Of a DNA stretch of 49,576 nucleotides, positions 39,838 through 48,281 are shown piece by piece (the first letter of the stretch is position 1; each line of letters starts with the position of its first letter). Made by a program: the position numbers and the translations under genes. The stretch is from positions 1 to 49,576 of the forward strand of contig JAVHLJ010000018.1 in the NCBI GenBank assembly GCA_031082205.1, in the 5' to 3' direction. Below the pieces are notes generated by a model. That model saw only the letters and a list, made by a program, of their open reading frames with translations. It did not search any database and was not told the DNA's origin. The stretch is from Elusimicrobiales bacterium (GTDB lineage Bacteria > Elusimicrobiota > Elusimicrobia > Elusimicrobiales > UBA9959).

Positions 39838-40971
39838 TCAACCGCGTGAATTTTTCCCTTCCATAAGGTCGGCCAGCGCGGCCGCGGCCCCCCGCGGGTC
39901 CGGCACGCCGGCCCTGTCGTAGGCCGCCGCCGTCGCAGACGCCGACTTTTCGCCGTCCAGCAGGCGGCGCAGTTCCGCCGCCAGGGCCTCCGGCAGGCCC
40001 GCGTCCTGCGGCAGGCTTACGGCCGCCCCGGCGCGGGCCAGCACGGCCGCGTTGGCGCGCTGGTGTCCGCCGGCCGAGGCAGGCAGTGGGACCAGAATGG
40101 CGGGCTTTTTTACGGCCGCCAGCTCGGCCACGGTGCTGGCCCCGGCCCTTGAGACTATTATGTCGGCCGCGGCGTAGAGCAGGTCCATCTCCGCGCAATA
40201 ATCCATTACCTTCACGCCCGGGTCCCCGCCGAGTCCCGCTGCCTCGTAGGCCTGTCTTGTCTTTTCCGCGTTGCCCTTTCCCGCTACGTGCAGGACCTGG
40301 AAGTCGGCGCCGGCGGCCTTCAATCCGCCGGCCGCCGCGGCGAGCGCCGAGTTGAGGGCGGCCGCTCCCTGGCTGCCTCCGAAAGAGGCGATCAGCGGGA
40401 CCGGACGCCTCAGGCCCAGACGTTCCCTGGCCTCATCCCGGGAGATCTTTGGCGGTATGGACCCTCGTACCGGTGTCCCGGTCATTACTGTTTTCCCGGG
40501 GAACGGGTCCGCCTCTACGGGAAGGCCCAGCGCCACCGCCGGACATAAAGCCCCGGCTAGCCTGTTGCCCAGTCCGAAGACGGCGTTGGACTCGTGTATT
40601 ATCCTCGGGATCCCCCGCAGCCAGGCCAGGAGCACCGCCGGGAAAGAGACATAGCTGCCGGCGCCGAAGACCGCGTCGGGAGCGTAATCGGCAAGTACGC
40701 GCCAGGTCCCGCGAAGCCCGGCCAGGAACTTCAGCAGAAAGCGAAGGTGCCGCAGGGGGTTCAGCGAGCGCGGCAGGGCGGCGGCCGGTATCTCCGCGTA
40801 AGCCAGGCCCTCGGCGTCCAGCGCCGGGGCGGAGAGATCCCCCTCTTTAACCATGAAAAGCACCTGCCAGCCCCTCCGGGCCAGCTCGCGGCCCAGCGCC
40901 AGGCCGGGATAGAAGTGCCCGCCCGTCCCCCCGGCGGCTATCAGCGCGCGCCTCTTCTTAACTACCGTCAT
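39838..40971 (-). CDS. murG: UDP-GlcNAc:lipid I GlcNAc transferase MurG
   Basis: MurG adds GlcNAc to lipid I to make lipid II at the inner face of the membrane. The 377-residue GT-B protein shows the N-terminal glycine loop GGTGGHFYPGLAL, GAGSYVSFP, the FGGSQGAAALN loop, and the donor-site segment SRAGASTVAELAA. The start overlaps the ftsW stop (ATGA). The order mraY-murD-ftsW-murG is that of the classical dcw cluster. Length is normal. Confidence 0.95.
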   Translation of the reverse strand: MTVVKKRRALIAAGGTGGHFYPGLALGRELARRGWQVLFMVKEGDLSAPALDAEGLAYAEIPAAALPRSLNPLRHLRFLLKFLAGLRGTWRVLADYAPDAVFGAGSYVSFPAVLLAWLRGIPRIIHESNAVFGLGNRLAGALCPAVALGLPVEADPFPGKTVMTGTPVRGSIPPKISRDEARERLGLRRPVPLIASFGGSQGAAALNSALAAAAGGLKAAGADFQVLHVAGKGNAEKTRQAYEAAGLGGDPGVKVMDYCAEMDLLYAAADIIVSRAGASTVAELAAVKKPAILVPLPASAGGHQRANAAVLARAGAAVSLPQDAGLPEALAAELRRLLDGEKSASATAAAYDRAGVPDPRGAAAALADLMEGKNSRG

Positions 40972-42125
40972 AGATCGGCCTTCCTGTGGGCCGAGACGTT
41001 GAGAACGAAGCCGGCCGCTATAAGCATGGTGATCATGGACGAGCCGCCGTAGGAGAAGAAAGGCAGCGGTATTCCCTTGGTGGGAGTCAGGCCCAGCGTC
41101 ATGGCCATGTTGAAGAACGCCTGCAGGCAGATGACCAGCACCATGCCGGAAGCCGCTATGGCCGAGAAGAATGAGGTGGCGTTGCGGGCCAGCTTGAGGC
41201 CGCGCAGGAGAAGGTATCCAAAAAGCCCCGCTATCAGCAGCGAGCCGAGCAGCCCCAGCTCCTCGGCGACCACCGGGAAGATGAAGTCGGTGTGCGGCTC
41301 AGGCAGGTACATCAGCTTGAGCTTGGACGCGCCCAGCCCGACGCCGAACCAGCCGCCCGAGCCGATGGCCAGAAGCGACTGCACCAGCTGGTACCCCGTG
41401 CCCGAGGCGTCGTCCCAGGGCGAGAGGAAGTTCTTTAGGCGGGCTATGCGGTAAGGCTTGCGGATCAGCTCCTCTATGAAGATGAGGAGCCCGACGCCCA
41501 GGGGCGCCAGTATGTAGCGCAGCCGCACGCCCGAGCAGAACAGCATCATGAGCGCCACACCGAAGATCAGCGCCGGCGTGCCCAGGTCCGGCTGCATGCC
41601 TATCAGCGCCAGCGTGATCAGCGTGACAGTCAGCGGCTTTATCAGGTGCCGCCAGTCCTTGAGTATGCGGCTTATGTTCTTGTCGAAATAGTCGGCCAGG
41701 TAGAGGACCACCGCGAGCTTGGCGAATTCGCTGACCTGCAGGTTCATGAAGCCCAGCGGTATCCATCGCTTCACGTTCGCGATAGGCGGCATGAACAGCG
41801 TCACGACCAGCAGGGCCAGCGTCAGCATCATCAGCGGCTTTATGAATTTCCGGAACTTCTCGAGTTCCAGGTTCATGGCCAGCCACATGGCGCCCAGGCC
41901 CGCGAAGGTCCAGATCAACTGGCGCTTCAGGTAGAAAAAGGAGGGGAGGCCCTTGTTCTCGGCGTAGATGGCGCTGGCGGAATAGAGCGAGACCAGTCCT
42001 ATCATCAGCAGCGCCGCCACCGCTACCAGGAAGTGGTAATCCGCGTAACGCAGGCTGCGCGAGGTGAAAAGCCCGGCGAAGGGGCCGCGGCCGCCGCCGC
42101 GCGCCGGCGCAAAGCTGCGCCTCAC
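40968..42125 (-). CDS. ftsW: SEDS-family peptidoglycan polymerase FtsW
   Basis: A 385-residue SEDS glycosyltransferase with about ten membrane helices, acting at the septum with a class B PBP. Conserved blocks include SLYSASAIYAENKG, QPDLGTPALIFGVALMML, YQLVQSLLAIGSGGWFGVGLGASKLKLMYLPEPHTDFIF and the GIPLPFFSYGGSSM loop near the C-terminus. The position between murD and murG indicates FtsW rather than RodA. Its start overlaps the murG-proximal end of the cluster: its stop overlaps the murG start, and its start overlaps the murD stop. Confidence 0.94.
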   Translation of the reverse strand: MRRSFAPARGGGRGPFAGLFTSRSLRYADYHFLVAVAALLMIGLVSLYSASAIYAENKGLPSFFYLKRQLIWTFAGLGAMWLAMNLELEKFRKFIKPLMMLTLALLVVTLFMPPIANVKRWIPLGFMNLQVSEFAKLAVVLYLADYFDKNISRILKDWRHLIKPLTVTLITLALIGMQPDLGTPALIFGVALMMLFCSGVRLRYILAPLGVGLLIFIEELIRKPYRIARLKNFLSPWDDASGTGYQLVQSLLAIGSGGWFGVGLGASKLKLMYLPEPHTDFIFPVVAEELGLLGSLLIAGLFGYLLLRGLKLARNATSFFSAIAASGMVLVICLQAFFNMAMTLGLTPTKGIPLPFFSYGGSSMITMLIAAGFVLNVSAHRKADL

Positions 42126-43492
42126 TTCAGTCTCCCGGCGAGGCGCTTGAATTCGGCGCCGCGGTGCTCGAAGTCCCGGAACTGGTCGAACGAGGCGCAG
42201 GCGGGCGAGAGAAGGACGATGTCACCGTGTTCCGCCGCGGCCGCGGCATTTTTAAGCGCCCGCTCCAGCGTTCCGGCCCGTTCAGCGGGGGCCGCGCCGC
42301 GCAGCTGCTTCTCTATCAGGGGCGCCGCCTTGCCGATGGTGAGCATTTTTTTTACCGACGACTTTATCAGGGGCCTGAGGGGAGCGTACGGCACGCCTTT
42401 GTCCAGCCCCCCGAGTATCAGCCAGATGTTCTTTTTCCCCGCCAGGGCGCGCAGCGCGGTGGCCGTGGAATCGACGTTGGTCGCCTTGGAATCGTTTATG
42501 TAGGTCACGCCGCGCAGGACCCGCGCGGTCTCGATGCGGTGCTCGACGCCCCTGAAGGCGGCGAATACGGCCCGCAGGTCGGCCGGGCGCGCGCCGCAGG
42601 ACAGCGCCATCAGCCCGGCGCACATGGCGTTCTCCAGGTTGTGGCGGCCGGGCAGCCGCGGAGGCGCGACGGTAAAAGCGGCCGCTCCCGTCCTGAACGC
42701 CAGCCTGCCGTCCTCCGCCCAGGCGCTGAGCCCGCCTCCTCGCCGGCGGGAAGAGAAGAAGAGGACGCGCGAAGGGCAGCGCCGCGCGAGGCGCCGGCAG
42801 ACGGCGTCCTCGTAGTTGAAGACGCAGGCCGCGCCGGCCCGCTGTCCGGAGAAAACTTTAGCCTTGGCCGCGACATAGGAGGACAGGCTCCCGTGGTGGT
42901 CCAGGTGGTCCGGCGTTATATTGAGCACGCAGGCCGCGTCGGGAGAGAGGGCCGTGCTGTCCTCGAGCTGGTAGCTGGAGAGTTCCATGACCAGCGCGTC
43001 CTTCGGTCCGGCCTTGGGGGCCATGAGCGCCGCCGGCACGCCGAGATTGCCGCAGACGAAGGCGCGGGCTCCGCGTCTTTTGGCCGCTGCTTTCATCAGC
43101 AGGCCCAGCAGTTCCGTCGTGGTGGTCTTGCCGTTGGTGCCCGTGACGGCCAGGACCTTGCCCGCCTTCGAGAACGCCAGCGCGACCTCTATCTCGCTGA
43201 AAACCGGTATGCCGGCGGCCTTGAGCTTTTTGAATACCGGCGCGCGCGCGGGCAGGCCCGGGCTCTTCACCGCGAAGCCGCATTCCAGTATTTTATCGCT
43301 GTGCCCCCCCGCCTCCGCCTCGACGGACGCCGGCAGGTCTCTGAGCCTGGGTTTAAGCGCCCGCATCGGAGCGGAATCGCTCAGCAGCGCGCGGAACCCT
43401 TTTTTCGCCAGCAGCCGGGCGGCGGCCAGGCCCGAGCGCCCCGCGCCTATCACGAGGGCCTTTTTCCCTTTGAATCCGGCCGGCCTGAACAT
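42122..43492 (-). CDS. murD: UDP-MurNAc-L-Ala:D-Glu ligase MurD
   Basis: A 456-residue Mur ligase adding D-glutamate to UDP-MurNAc-L-Ala. The N-terminal Rossmann domain (VIGAGRSGLAAARLL), ATP loop VTGTNGKTTTTELLG, LNITPDHLDHHGSL and the third-domain YINDSKATNVDSTATAL are all characteristic of MurD. It begins two bases after the cydB stop codon, so it continues the same transcript despite the cyd insertion. Length is normal. Confidence 0.96.
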   Translation of the reverse strand: MFRPAGFKGKKALVIGAGRSGLAAARLLAKKGFRALLSDSAPMRALKPRLRDLPASVEAEAGGHSDKILECGFAVKSPGLPARAPVFKKLKAAGIPVFSEIEVALAFSKAGKVLAVTGTNGKTTTTELLGLLMKAAAKRRGARAFVCGNLGVPAALMAPKAGPKDALVMELSSYQLEDSTALSPDAACVLNITPDHLDHHGSLSSYVAAKAKVFSGQRAGAACVFNYEDAVCRRLARRCPSRVLFFSSRRRGGGLSAWAEDGRLAFRTGAAAFTVAPPRLPGRHNLENAMCAGLMALSCGARPADLRAVFAAFRGVEHRIETARVLRGVTYINDSKATNVDSTATALRALAGKKNIWLILGGLDKGVPYAPLRPLIKSSVKKMLTIGKAAPLIEKQLRGAAPAERAGTLERALKNAAAAAEHGDIVLLSPACASFDQFRDFEHRGAEFKRLAGRLK

Positions 43493-43493
43493 A

Positions 43494-44519
43494 TCAGTAG
43501 TAATGCCCCAGGTCCTTGAGGTTCTCCGTGGTCAGTTTGGGGCTGAACACCTTGTAAACCCAGAGCTGGTAGGCGATGACCGCGGGAACGAAGACCGCCA
43601 CCACGGCCGTCATCACTTTGAGGGTATAGGCGCCGGAGGCGGAGTTGTAAGCCGTGAGCCCGGCCCCCCTCTCGCCGATGGCCGGCACCAGGTCGGGGAA
43701 CATGCCGGCCAGGCCGGTGAAGACAAGGGCGATTATGAAGACGAAGGACCCGAGGAAAGCCCCGCGCTGCGAGGCGGCGAAGCCGGCCCTGGACCTCGCC
43801 AGGCCGGCGGCGGCGGCCAGCGGCAGCAGGTAGAGCAGCGGGCGGGCCTCGTAGTTGGAGAACAGCGGGGTCGCGTACCGGGACGCCGCGATGAAGGACA
43901 GGAAGAGCAGCGCGACCAGGGGCCAGGCCCGGGAGGCGGCCGCCGCCGACCTTTCGGCCAGCGGGCCGCCCGCGCGCAGCGCCAGCCACAGCAGACCGTG
44001 GTGCAGGAAGACGATCATGAAGAAGACCGCCGTGAGGAGCGCGTAGGGATTGAGCAGGTCGAAGAATCCGGACATTATCGTGCCTCCTTCCAGCGGGAAG
44101 CCGCGGAAGAGGTTGCCGAAGAAGACGCCCAACAGCAGGGCGGGCAGGAAGCCGCCGGCGGCTATGGACAGGTCCCAGAACCGGCGCCAGCCTTCTCCCT
44201 CCACCTTGCCCCTGAACTCGAAGGACACGCCGCGGAAGATGAGCGAGAGCAGCAGAAGGAACATCGCCGTGTAGAGGCCGCTGAAAAGAGAGGCGTAGAC
44301 CGGCGGGAACGCCGCGAAGGTCACGCCGCCGGCCGTCACCAGCCACACCTCGTTGCCGTCCCAGACGGGGCCGATCGTGTTGATCACCACGCGCCGTTCG
44401 TCGGGCGTGCGGGCTATGAAATTATGCGCCATGCAGGCGCCGAAGTCGAAGCCGTCCAGCGCCAGGTATACCGCCCAGAGCAGGCCCCAGACGAGGAACC
44501 AGAAGGTATTGAGGTCCAT
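43494..44519 (-). CDS. cydB: Cytochrome bd quinol oxidase subunit II
   Basis: A 341-residue subunit with about eight to nine membrane helices: WFLVWGLLWAVYLALDGFDFG, the block NTIGPVWDGNEVWLVTAGG and a C-terminal YQLWVYKVFSPKL. It pairs with CydA to reduce oxygen to water with quinol. The ATG at 44519 shares one base with the cydA stop (TGATG). The longer frame to 44699 is an out-of-frame reading of cydA. It sits between mraY and murD, an unusual place for a respiratory gene. A small CydX-type subunit is not seen. Confidence 0.94.
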   Translation of the reverse strand: MDLNTFWFLVWGLLWAVYLALDGFDFGACMAHNFIARTPDERRVVINTIGPVWDGNEVWLVTAGGVTFAAFPPVYASLFSGLYTAMFLLLLSLIFRGVSFEFRGKVEGEGWRRFWDLSIAAGGFLPALLLGVFFGNLFRGFPLEGGTIMSGFFDLLNPYALLTAVFFMIVFLHHGLLWLALRAGGPLAERSAAAASRAWPLVALLFLSFIAASRYATPLFSNYEARPLLYLLPLAAAAGLARSRAGFAASQRGAFLGSFVFIIALVFTGLAGMFPDLVPAIGERGAGLTAYNSASGAYTLKVMTAVVAVFVPAVIAYQLWVYKVFSPKLTTENLKDLGHYY

Positions 44520-45844
44520 CACGCCCTCCCCGCCGGCGCCGCGGGGCCGGCGGCCGCGTATTTTACGGTCAGGAAGATCCCCAGCGCCCCTAGGGCCGCG
44601 TAGACAAATCCCAGCGATACCAGCGAGAAAGCGACCTGTCCCGCTCCCACGTTGGGGGACAGCCCCTCGGAGGTCCGCATCAGGCCGTAGACGATCCATG
44701 GCTGGCGGCCCACCTCGGTCACTATCCAGCCGAGCTGGTTGGCCAGGTAAGGCAGCGGTATCGCGGCCAGGGCCGCCTTGAGGAAAAGAGGATAGCGCTG
44801 CACCGCCCCCCTTAACGAAAGCCAGGAGGCGGCCGCCGAGAAAGCGATGAAGAACATGCCCAGCCCCACCATCAATTTGAAGCCGAGGAATACCGGCCAG
44901 AACGGAGGGCGGTCGTCCGGGTGGAAGTCCTTGAGGCCTTTTATCTCGGCGTCCGCGTCCTTGAAGGCCATGAAGCTCAGCAGCTTGGGTATCCCCAGCG
45001 TCTCGACGCGGTTGCGCTCATTGGCCGGGTCGGGAAGGACCAGCAGGTTGTACGGCACGCCCTTCCCGGTCTCCCAGACTCCCTCCATGGCCGCGAATTT
45101 GGCGGGCTGCAGCTTCGCCGTCATCATGCCGTTGAAGTCCCCGGCGCCCAGCACGCCAAGAGAGGAGGCCAGCGCCATGAAGGCGCCCAGCCGGAACGAG
45201 CGGCCGAAGAAATCCGGCCTGTTGTTCCTGAGCAGGTGCCAGGCGGAGACCCCCATGACGAAGAAGGCCGCCACGGTCCAGGCCGCCAGCACGGTGTGGA
45301 AGAACATGGTCCAGCCGTAGGGGTTCAGCGTGAGCGCCGCGAAGTCGGTCATTTCCGCGCGGCCGTTGCGCACCGCGTAGCCTACCGGGTTCTGCATCCA
45401 GCCGTTGGCCAGTATTATCCAGAGCGCCGAGAGGTTGGTGCCTATAGCGACCAGCCAGATGGAGAGCAGGTGCATCCCCCGCGAGACCCTCTTCCAGCCG
45501 AACATCCAGACGCCGATGAAAGTCGATTCCAGGAAGAAGGAGGTGGTGGCCTCTATGGCCAGCGGCGCGCCGAAGACGTCGCCCACGAAGACCGAGTAGG
45601 CCGCCCAGTTCATGCCGAACTGGAACTCCAGAGTTATGCCCGTCACCACGCCGACGGCGAAGTTTATCAGGAACAGCTTCCCCCAGAACTTGGCCATGTC
45701 CAGGTAGAGTTCGTCCTTCTTGATGTAGGCCAGCGTCTCCATGACGGCTATGAGCAGCGCCAGCCCTATCGTCAGCGGAACGAAGAGGAAGTGGAAACCC
45801 GCGGTAACCGCGAACTGCAGTCTGCTCAGCAGAAGTGCGTCCAT
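44519..45844 (-). CDS. cydA: Cytochrome bd quinol oxidase subunit I
   Basis: A 441-residue membrane oxidase subunit carrying the haems. H18 (GFHFLF) and H183 (MFFHTV) correspond to the haem ligands H19 and H186 of E. coli, and E98/E106 (IEATTSFFLES) to E99/E107 in the proton path. GRQPWIVYGLMRTSEG is the family signature. The length fits the short-Q-loop form. The gene begins four bases after the mraY stop. High oxygen affinity is usual for the family and suits microaerobic or anaerobic bacteria that scavenge oxygen. Confidence 0.95.
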   Translation of the reverse strand: MDALLLSRLQFAVTAGFHFLFVPLTIGLALLIAVMETLAYIKKDELYLDMAKFWGKLFLINFAVGVVTGITLEFQFGMNWAAYSVFVGDVFGAPLAIEATTSFFLESTFIGVWMFGWKRVSRGMHLLSIWLVAIGTNLSALWIILANGWMQNPVGYAVRNGRAEMTDFAALTLNPYGWTMFFHTVLAAWTVAAFFVMGVSAWHLLRNNRPDFFGRSFRLGAFMALASSLGVLGAGDFNGMMTAKLQPAKFAAMEGVWETGKGVPYNLLVLPDPANERNRVETLGIPKLLSFMAFKDADAEIKGLKDFHPDDRPPFWPVFLGFKLMVGLGMFFIAFSAAASWLSLRGAVQRYPLFLKAALAAIPLPYLANQLGWIVTEVGRQPWIVYGLMRTSEGLSPNVGAGQVAFSLVSLGFVYAALGALGIFLTVKYAAAGPAAPAGRA

Positions 45845-45848
45845 GTGC

Positions 45849-46934
45849 CTACCTTATCTTGAGGGATGAGAGAGCCAGCAGCATCAGCATGATGCCGGCT
45901 ATCCAGAAGCGTATCGTGACCTTGGATTCAGCCACGCCCTTGAGTTCGAAGTGATGATGAAGCGGCGCCATCAGGAAAAGGCGCTTCTTGTTGCGCAGCT
46001 TGTACGAACCCATCTGGAGTATTACCGAGAGCGTCTCGGCCAGGAAGATGCCGCCGGCCACCGGCAGCAGCAGTTCCTGCTTGACCGCTATGGCCGAGAC
46101 GCCTATCGCGCCGCCCAGGAACAGCGAGCTGGTGTCGCCCATGAACACCTCGGCCGGGTAGGCGTTGAACCAGAGGAAGCCCAGGCAGGCGCCTATCATC
46201 GCCGCCAGGAAGACGGTTATCTCTCCCGCGCCTTCGACGTATATTATCTTGAGGTACGAGGCGATCTTGACGTTGCCGGCGGAGTAGGCGACGACGGCGA
46301 AGGTGAGCGCGGCGAAGACTATGGTGCCCGCCGCGAGTCCGTCCAGGCCGTCGGTCAGGTTCACGGCGTTGGAGGAGCCGATGATTATAAGCATGACCAG
46401 CGCCGCGTAGAGGAGCCCCAGGTCCAGCATGAGGCCCTTGGTATAGGGCACGAAAAGGAGGTTGGCGAACTGGGGGTTGGGCGGGCTTACAGCGAGGTAC
46501 ACGGCCGCGGCGACGGCGGTGAAGATCTGCAGCGAGAACTTGAAGCCCGACGAGGCCCCGCGCGGGTCCTTGCGCACCAGCTTCTTGTAATCGTCCATCC
46601 AGCCGGTGAAGGCCAGCACCACGCTGACGAAGGCCAGCAGCAGGATGAAGCGGTTGTCGGGCCTGGCCCAGAGCAGCGTGCCGGCCATCATGGTCAGGAA
46701 GATCAGCAGGCCGCCCATCGTGGTGGTGCCCTGCTTGGCCAGGTGGGTCTGCGGCCCGTCAGTGCGCTGCACCTGCGCTATCTTGTAGGACTTGAGTTTC
46801 CTGATGAGCCAGGGGCCGAAGGCCAGGCTCAGCAGGAAGGAGGTCACTACCGCTCCGCCGGCGCGGAAGGTTATGTACTGGAAGACGTTCAGGGGGCTGA
46901 AGAAGTCGCGGAATTCATGGAGATAATAGAGCAT
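45849..46934 (-). CDS. mraY: Phospho-MurNAc-pentapeptide transferase MraY
   Basis: A 361-residue polytopic membrane enzyme making lipid I from UDP-MurNAc-pentapeptide and undecaprenyl phosphate. Conserved blocks are THLAKQGTTTMGGLLIF, FTGWMDDYKKL (catalytic Asp pair), NAVNLTDGLDGLAAG and MAPLHHHFELKG. It begins three bases after murF. Length is typical. Confidence 0.96.
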   Translation of the reverse strand: MLYYLHEFRDFFSPLNVFQYITFRAGGAVVTSFLLSLAFGPWLIRKLKSYKIAQVQRTDGPQTHLAKQGTTTMGGLLIFLTMMAGTLLWARPDNRFILLLAFVSVVLAFTGWMDDYKKLVRKDPRGASSGFKFSLQIFTAVAAAVYLAVSPPNPQFANLLFVPYTKGLMLDLGLLYAALVMLIIIGSSNAVNLTDGLDGLAAGTIVFAALTFAVVAYSAGNVKIASYLKIIYVEGAGEITVFLAAMIGACLGFLWFNAYPAEVFMGDTSSLFLGGAIGVSAIAVKQELLLPVAGGIFLAETLSVILQMGSYKLRNKKRLFLMAPLHHHFELKGVAESKVTIRFWIAGIMLMLLALSSLKIR

Positions 46935-46937
46935 GGT

Positions 46938-48281
46938 TCAGAGTCCTTCCAGGAGATTCTCAAAGCGCATCGAGCGGGAGGCCTTGACCAGGAAGAAGCC
47001 CCTTCCGGCGGCGAGCAGGCCCCGGAACTCTTCCCGCCATTGCGCCTGGTCGGCGGCGTACACCGCTCTTACCGACGGGAAGCGCGCGGCCAGCTCGTCG
47101 GCCGCGGCGCGCATCTCGGGCCCGGCCAGGAACGCCTTCTCCGGCCCGGCGGCGGCGATGAGGGCGGCCAGGTCCCGGTGGTATTTCTCCGAGTAGCGCC
47201 CCAGTTCTTTCATGTCCCCCAGCGCCAGGTACCTGGGCCCTTCGGCGAGGGCCGCGGCGGCCAGCGCGGCAGCCATCGACTGGGGGTTGGCGTTATAGGC
47301 GTCCAGCAGCACGCGCGAGCCGGCTATCCTGATCTCCTGCATGCGCATCGGCGGCGGCTTGAAGTTTTCCAGCCCTTTCTTTATGAGCGCAGGCTCCAGG
47401 CCGAGTTCCCGGGCGGCGGCCCAGGCCGCGGCAGCGTTTAGCCGGTTATGCGGGCTGTCCTGGGGCAGCGATACCGCGAACTCGCCGGCCTTCTCGGCTA
47501 TGGCGAAACCGCCTTTTTCCAGCACGCGGTAATCGGCCGCCGGCGAGCGGCCGAAAGTGACGGCGGAGGGGCGACCGGCGAGCCGGCGCAGCATATCGTC
47601 GTCGGCGTTATAGACCAGCCTGCCGCCCGGCGCCAGCGAATCGGCCAGCTCCGTCTTGGTCAGGAACACGGTCTCCAGGTCGCCGAACTTCTCCAGGTGC
47701 GAGGGCCCTATGTTGGTTATCACCCCGACGGAGGGAGCGGCAAGCGGGGCTATCTCGGCTATGTCCCCCCGGCGCGAGGCGCCCATCTCGAATATCGCGT
47801 AGCGATGCTCCGCAGACAATTCCAGCAGGGAGAGCGGCAGGCCGAACTGGTTGTTGAGGTTCCCCTTGTTGGAGCAGGCGGGCCCGGCCTGCGAGAGCGC
47901 GGAGAAGAGCATCTCCTTGACCGTGCTCTTGCCGTTGGAGCCGGTAACGGCCGCGGTCGCGGGCGAGAAGCGGCGCCTGTGGAAGGCGGCCAGCGACTGC
48001 AGGGCCTTGAGCGTGTCCTTCACTGCCACTACCGCCGGCGGCCTGGGGCCCGCGGGCAGCCGGTCCTCCCGGCAGATCCAGCCGGCCGGCGAGGCCGCCA
48101 GCGTGGAGGCCAGGAAGTCGTGCGCGTCGTGCTTCTCGCCCGCCAGCGCCCAGAAATAATCGCCCGCTTTTAAGGCCCGGGTATCCGTCAGGAAAGCGTC
48201 GAAAGGGGCGCGGGTGTCTCCCGCGAGGAGTTTTCCCCCCGCGGCCTCCGCCAGCCTCGCCAGGTCGAGTCCCAGCTTCAT
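46938..48281 (-). CDS. murF: UDP-MurNAc-tripeptide:D-Ala-D-Ala ligase MurF
   Basis: A 447-residue Mur ligase adding the D-Ala-D-Ala dipeptide. Visible are the N-terminal substrate-binding domain (DTRALKAGDYFWALAGEKHDAHDF), ATP loop VTGSNGKSTVKEML, NKGNLNNQFGLPL, NIGPSHLEKFG and LDAYNANPQSMAAAL. The start overlaps the murE stop (ATGA). Length is typical. Confidence 0.96.
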   Translation of the reverse strand: MKLGLDLARLAEAAGGKLLAGDTRAPFDAFLTDTRALKAGDYFWALAGEKHDAHDFLASTLAASPAGWICREDRLPAGPRPPAVVAVKDTLKALQSLAAFHRRRFSPATAAVTGSNGKSTVKEMLFSALSQAGPACSNKGNLNNQFGLPLSLLELSAEHRYAIFEMGASRRGDIAEIAPLAAPSVGVITNIGPSHLEKFGDLETVFLTKTELADSLAPGGRLVYNADDDMLRRLAGRPSAVTFGRSPAADYRVLEKGGFAIAEKAGEFAVSLPQDSPHNRLNAAAAWAAARELGLEPALIKKGLENFKPPPMRMQEIRIAGSRVLLDAYNANPQSMAAALAAAALAEGPRYLALGDMKELGRYSEKYHRDLAALIAAAGPEKAFLAGPEMRAAADELAARFPSVRAVYAADQAQWREEFRGLLAAGRGFFLVKASRSMRFENLLEGL

